Below are positions 60,675 to 64,000 of a stretch of 64,000 bases of DNA, piece after piece (the first letter of the stretch is position 1; every line of letters begins with the position of its first letter). Below the pieces are notes generated by a model. It did no database searches and was not told the DNA's origin. It saw nothing but the letters and a program-made list of their open reading frames with translations. The position numbers and the translations under genes are program-made. The DNA comes from Entonaema liquescens (taxonomy: Eukaryota > Ascomycota > Sordariomycetes > Xylariales > Xylariaceae), in the NCBI GenBank assembly GCA_902805475.1, contig CADCSX010000006.1, forward strand, positions 2,046,001 to 2,110,000, in the 5' to 3' direction.

Positions 60675-62049
60675 ATACTCCTTTTTTACTCCTTACATCT
60701 TTTCTATCTTACTTCAAACTATCCCTAAGTAGCCGAACTGGTGGCTTGGCACGTGGTGGTTGCAAACCGTCGATCGATCGAAGCACACAACTGTGATGGG
60801 CAAATTGTCGGTTAATGTGGCTTACAAGAGATAGGCTTGATACAGTTGCGGTTAATTTGCAGGATCTTCATCCCTCGCCTTAGTACGACTTTATTAATGT
60901 AAGATCTTATCGGAGTTAAGTAGTTCGCGTCATTTCGACATCTGAGATACGTTAATATATGTATGCATTGATATAACTTCACGAAAGCCAGTTTTCGATA
61001 GATATCTAGACAGCGCCCAGCCTTGTGCTTATTTAAATCTAACACAACCAAACATCTCTTACGGCGCCGAGGAAAATATGACTTGTCAGGATGGCGCCAG
61101 GTAACATAGTCCATAGTCCATAGTATTGACTAGTATAGGGTATCCATTTTACGCCATTGTGCTTGTTTATCTGCTTTTTGTCACTATTAATAAATCGAGG
61201 GTTGGTGAAGGAACACTAGGCGCTTGGCTCTAATCGATGTCGGCTACTGGGCTACTGTTGATGTTGGTTACGGCCAAGGCTGTGAACGACCTCCCGCGCG
61301 TAGTTAGACGCTTATAAGTTTCGGGACTAACACGAATACTTTAATCAAGAGGCTGGAATGGACCTAGATCTTCTTAACGAAGACACTTGCTCGAAGCGTA
61401 TAATTGTAGGCGCAATGTTTGTAAGCTAGATAATATCGAAATTCTAGACCAACAAGGAACAAAGCTATGTCTGAGTCAGTGTTCAATGCGTCTCACTTAC
61501 AATCAAAGGAATAATGCCTCAAGCTGATGAACTCTAGGACTACAGCGAGCTCTCGAAGAAGGTAGTATCAGACAACTTAATATCTCGACGTAACAATTAT
61601 TAGTTATGATAAAACACTAGGTCAGATTCAATTAAAAAAAAAAAAAAAACCGAGGGAGCTATCACCAGGAACTTGGACATGTCAACAGTTGGAAACCAAG
61701 AAATAGGTACCTGGGTACTCCGTAGGAGCTCTGGACCTGCAAGGGGAATTAGATCGGATGAAAATAACCCGTTCCGAACACCCGGGCCTCACAGACGGTC
61801 AGCCCCAATTCCCTCAGCCTCATATTGTCAAGCCTCAATCCAATGACATCTGATTCAACATTGGAACATTGCGCATCCTCCTAATCGCATTCGCGCCGAC
61901 GACATCATCCGTCAACATAATTCGCGACAACCGCAGCAACCGAATCACCAACCACCAATCCCATCGACACCAACACTTTCGCCTGCTATTTGCTAAGCCA
62001 ACATTCGCAACATAGCTACGCGCTTAATCAACCCCAAAACTCGCCCATC
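60675..62049. other. Intergenic, promoter of the V-ATPase subunit gene
   Basis: Contains an A-tract at about 61635-61650 and a GGTACC palindrome near 61710. A minus-strand frame at 60812-61114 has no recognised features. The last 200 bp before 62050 are C/A-rich, as in many fungal 5' UTRs. Confidence 0.5.
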
Positions 62050-62493
62050 ATGAAGCCCGTCGTTAGTTCCATGCAAGCTTGGTCTTGGTGAGCATTCATC
62101 CCTCCTAATACTAGAAAGTCCATCAACATCAGTTTTCCAACCTTGCTAACGAATCTCCCCCTTAATCAACAGCGTGGTCATCTCCGCCTTCGCTATTGTC
62201 ATCCTCTCGATCCTCGGGGGCCTCTACCGACACAACCACCACGAATTCGTAGGAGGCGCCGAAGACCCCCAGGACACCCAAGCGGTCGCGAGCACTATAT
62301 TTACCGCCGTCGTCGTATATGCGGTAAGTCTTTTTTTTCTTTTTTCTGACGTCATCACATATCAAGAAGGGAAGGAATTACAAGTCTGATGGCTGATTAC
62401 CTGCCCTATGTATAGGCTTTCTTGGTATTCTGCGGTCTTCAGGGCTTGTTACATCTACGTGAGAACCGCCGGGGCGCCATTGCGCTATCATAA
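62050..62493 (+). CDS. V-type ATPase subunit f / RNase kappa homologue
   Basis: Three exons, 62050-62087, 62173-62323 and 62416-62493; 88 residues. Sequence order MKPVVSSMQAWSW, CVVISAFAIVILSILGGLY, NHHEFVGGAEDPQDTQAVAS, TVVVYA-like second membrane helix and FCGLQGLLHLRENRRGAI. Two membrane helices with a short acidic loop between them match the yeast V-ATPase Vo subunit f (YPR170W-B) and animal RNASEK. It is expected in the Vo sector of the vacuolar proton pump. Length is complete, both introns are GT-AG, and the coding total is divisible by three. The start is the ATG directly before the conserved PVVS...AW motif. Confidence 0.88.
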
Positions 62494-64000
62494 GCGCCGA
62501 GAATTGAGTTCGTTGCATTATACTGTATTAAGAGACGCGGGCGTTCCGGTTCCTAAGCCGCATCGAAATTTGCTTGGAAGATATTGGGTCGTTGTATTTG
62601 GGATTATTAAGTAACTTTACGAAGCTATTCCTGGCCCAGGAGTTACATGTATGAATAAGTGTGGAAGGTGTGTTGGGGAAGGATGGATTGTTTCGTGGGT
62701 TCGTTGCACTAGGGGCTTGCCTCCGTTCATCGACCTACCGGTCCGCTACATTGGAGGACAAGCGTGTCAATTACCAATCAAAGTTAATCTTAGAAGTGTG
62801 GTCTTGCATTTCTTGTCACGCATATATTACTCCACAACCGAAGACATTTCGATGAGTTGGCATTGCTGGCTTATGTGGACCAAAGTTTTGTTAGTTTTAT
62901 GGGCAGTAAGCTTTTTCTTTCCTTCCAGCATTGGGCCTGTATGGCGTTAAAACAATCTGTCTCTTAGGAATGCCACTCGTCATTTAAAATTGTGAATATT
63001 AGTATGATGCTTTTAACTAATAATATAATGACATGTTTAAATAAGAGGTATTTAGTAATATTCATGATGAGATTGATTATGATTTATCGATTAAGATATT
63101 CATGCCTACCAGCGCATTGAAGTGGTAGTGCTGATTCGCCCCTTTTCCTACTGAACCCCTATTCTACAATGAGATCATCATATCAGGTCAGAAATTGTGG
63201 CGCACCCTTAAAGTTCATACAATAGGTTCATATTGGCCGAGTAGCACCATGGTAGTCATGGTGATGTTCCTAAAAGCAGCAAATGTTTACACCGTTCGGA
63301 TGTCTAAGACAACTTGAGGCTCGCCTACTAATGTAACGTTGTTGGCTTTAAACCAACGTCGGTTGAATGCATGATGATCAGATAAGATGTCTTCCATCCA
63401 ATCTAGAAGAGTCCACAAGGAAAACCCGGTGCTGGTGGTGCATGGAAATTAATCTGGCTCGCCGTTACAGGCTGAATATGCTGAACAAACCGCGGATACG
63501 GGACGCAGACTCCCGAAACTTGCAGCGGGTAATATACTGCATATGACCGAAATCTTTCAAATAACAAGGTCGCTTCTATAGATCCTACCTTGGACTTTAG
63601 TTTTATTAAATACAGATAAATTTGCGTACTATTCATCTAGGAGTTAGTTCACTGTGAGAACTACTATAATAGAGATTGATTCTTCTATATGCCAGAGAGG
63701 AGAATAGATTTTGAGACGAAATACATTATGAAACTGAAGAATTCAAGGCTCTAACTCGTCTGGGTTTCACGTTTGCCATATGGCAATAGTGTATGGCCAT
63801 CATTCAACGCGGGAAGAGACATGTTGAAGTCCCAGTGTTACAAGGCCAGCCGCGTTCATAGTCCGATCTTGTCAAATTAACGTGCTTTAAGTCCCGGAAA
63901 CTAGAAGCAAGCAGCCTTCAGAGCTTCCTAGTCTATTGGCAATACATTGACCCGGTAAGGTTTACCAGCATGAGGTTCACCGAACTGAGGTATAATTTGT
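62494..64000. other. Intergenic to window end
   Basis: No recognised gene. Frames at 62651-62950 and 63403-63636 lack conserved features. A gene may begin beyond the window edge. Confidence 0.5.

Noticed and set aside
60812..61114. 100-codon minus-strand frame next to the AT-rich element as a transposase remnant
   Set aside because: No catalytic motif and it lies outside the inverted repeats.
1..64000. tRNA, rRNA and autonomous transposon genes
   Set aside because: Scanning for T-loop motifs, reverse-transcriptase or DDE-type signatures by eye gave no convincing hit; a tRNAscan or RepeatMasker run would be decisive.

Overview
The window is nuclear DNA of a filamentous ascomycete (Pezizomycotina). 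The evidence is short GT-AG introns, mostly 49-80 nt and often with a visible CTAAC branch point, and fungal-type protein families: Zn2Cys6 factor, fungal SWI/SNF subunit Ssr4, GPI-anchored Cu-only SOD, TRP-like channel and a NACHT protein. Dispersed ACCTAGGT palindromes and the overall style suggest Sordariomycetes, but that placement is inference. No tRNA, rRNA, CRISPR array or autonomous transposon was seen.

Left half (1-36.8 kb), gene-dense: the 3' end of an unknown gene; an RBM42-like RRM protein (-); 6-phosphogluconate dehydrogenase (+); an Ssr4-like chromatin-remodelling subunit with an apparent frameshift (+); a Ser/Thr-rich GPI-type surface protein (+); a 12-exon SNF2/RING/helicase protein (+); a large NACHT-C2H2-ankyrin NLR-like protein (-); mitochondrial Qri7/TsaD (+); proteasome beta5 (-); an ML/TRP membrane protein (-); a 1147-residue C2H2 protein (-); and a DUF202 membrane protein whose first intron carries a 16-bp minisatellite (+).

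Right half (38-64 kb), gene-poor: a Zn2Cys6 regulator with an in-frame TAG (-); about 10 kb with no recognisable gene but ordinary base composition; a stand-alone NifS-like (Moco-sulfurase-type) PLP enzyme (-); about 5.8 kb with faint coding relics; a Cu-only superoxide dismutase (-); an AT-saturated inverted-repeat element; and V-ATPase subunit f / RNase kappa homologue (+).

The genes are mostly unrelated housekeeping and regulatory loci, and no biosynthetic cluster or operon-like system is visible. The most unusual items are: (i) the NLR-like gene, whose fifth intron restores the family reading frame only with a GA-AG boundary, so the donor GT appears mutated; (ii) the ~530-bp inverted-repeat element whose 330-nt core has G/C only inside eight CpG dinucleotides; (iii) two further coding lesions (Ssr4 frameshift, Zn2Cys6 TAG); and (iv) the intronic minisatellite. 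Exon models were built by eye from splice motifs, reading frame and family motifs. Summed exon lengths are divisible by three in every multi-exon gene except the frameshifted Ssr4.
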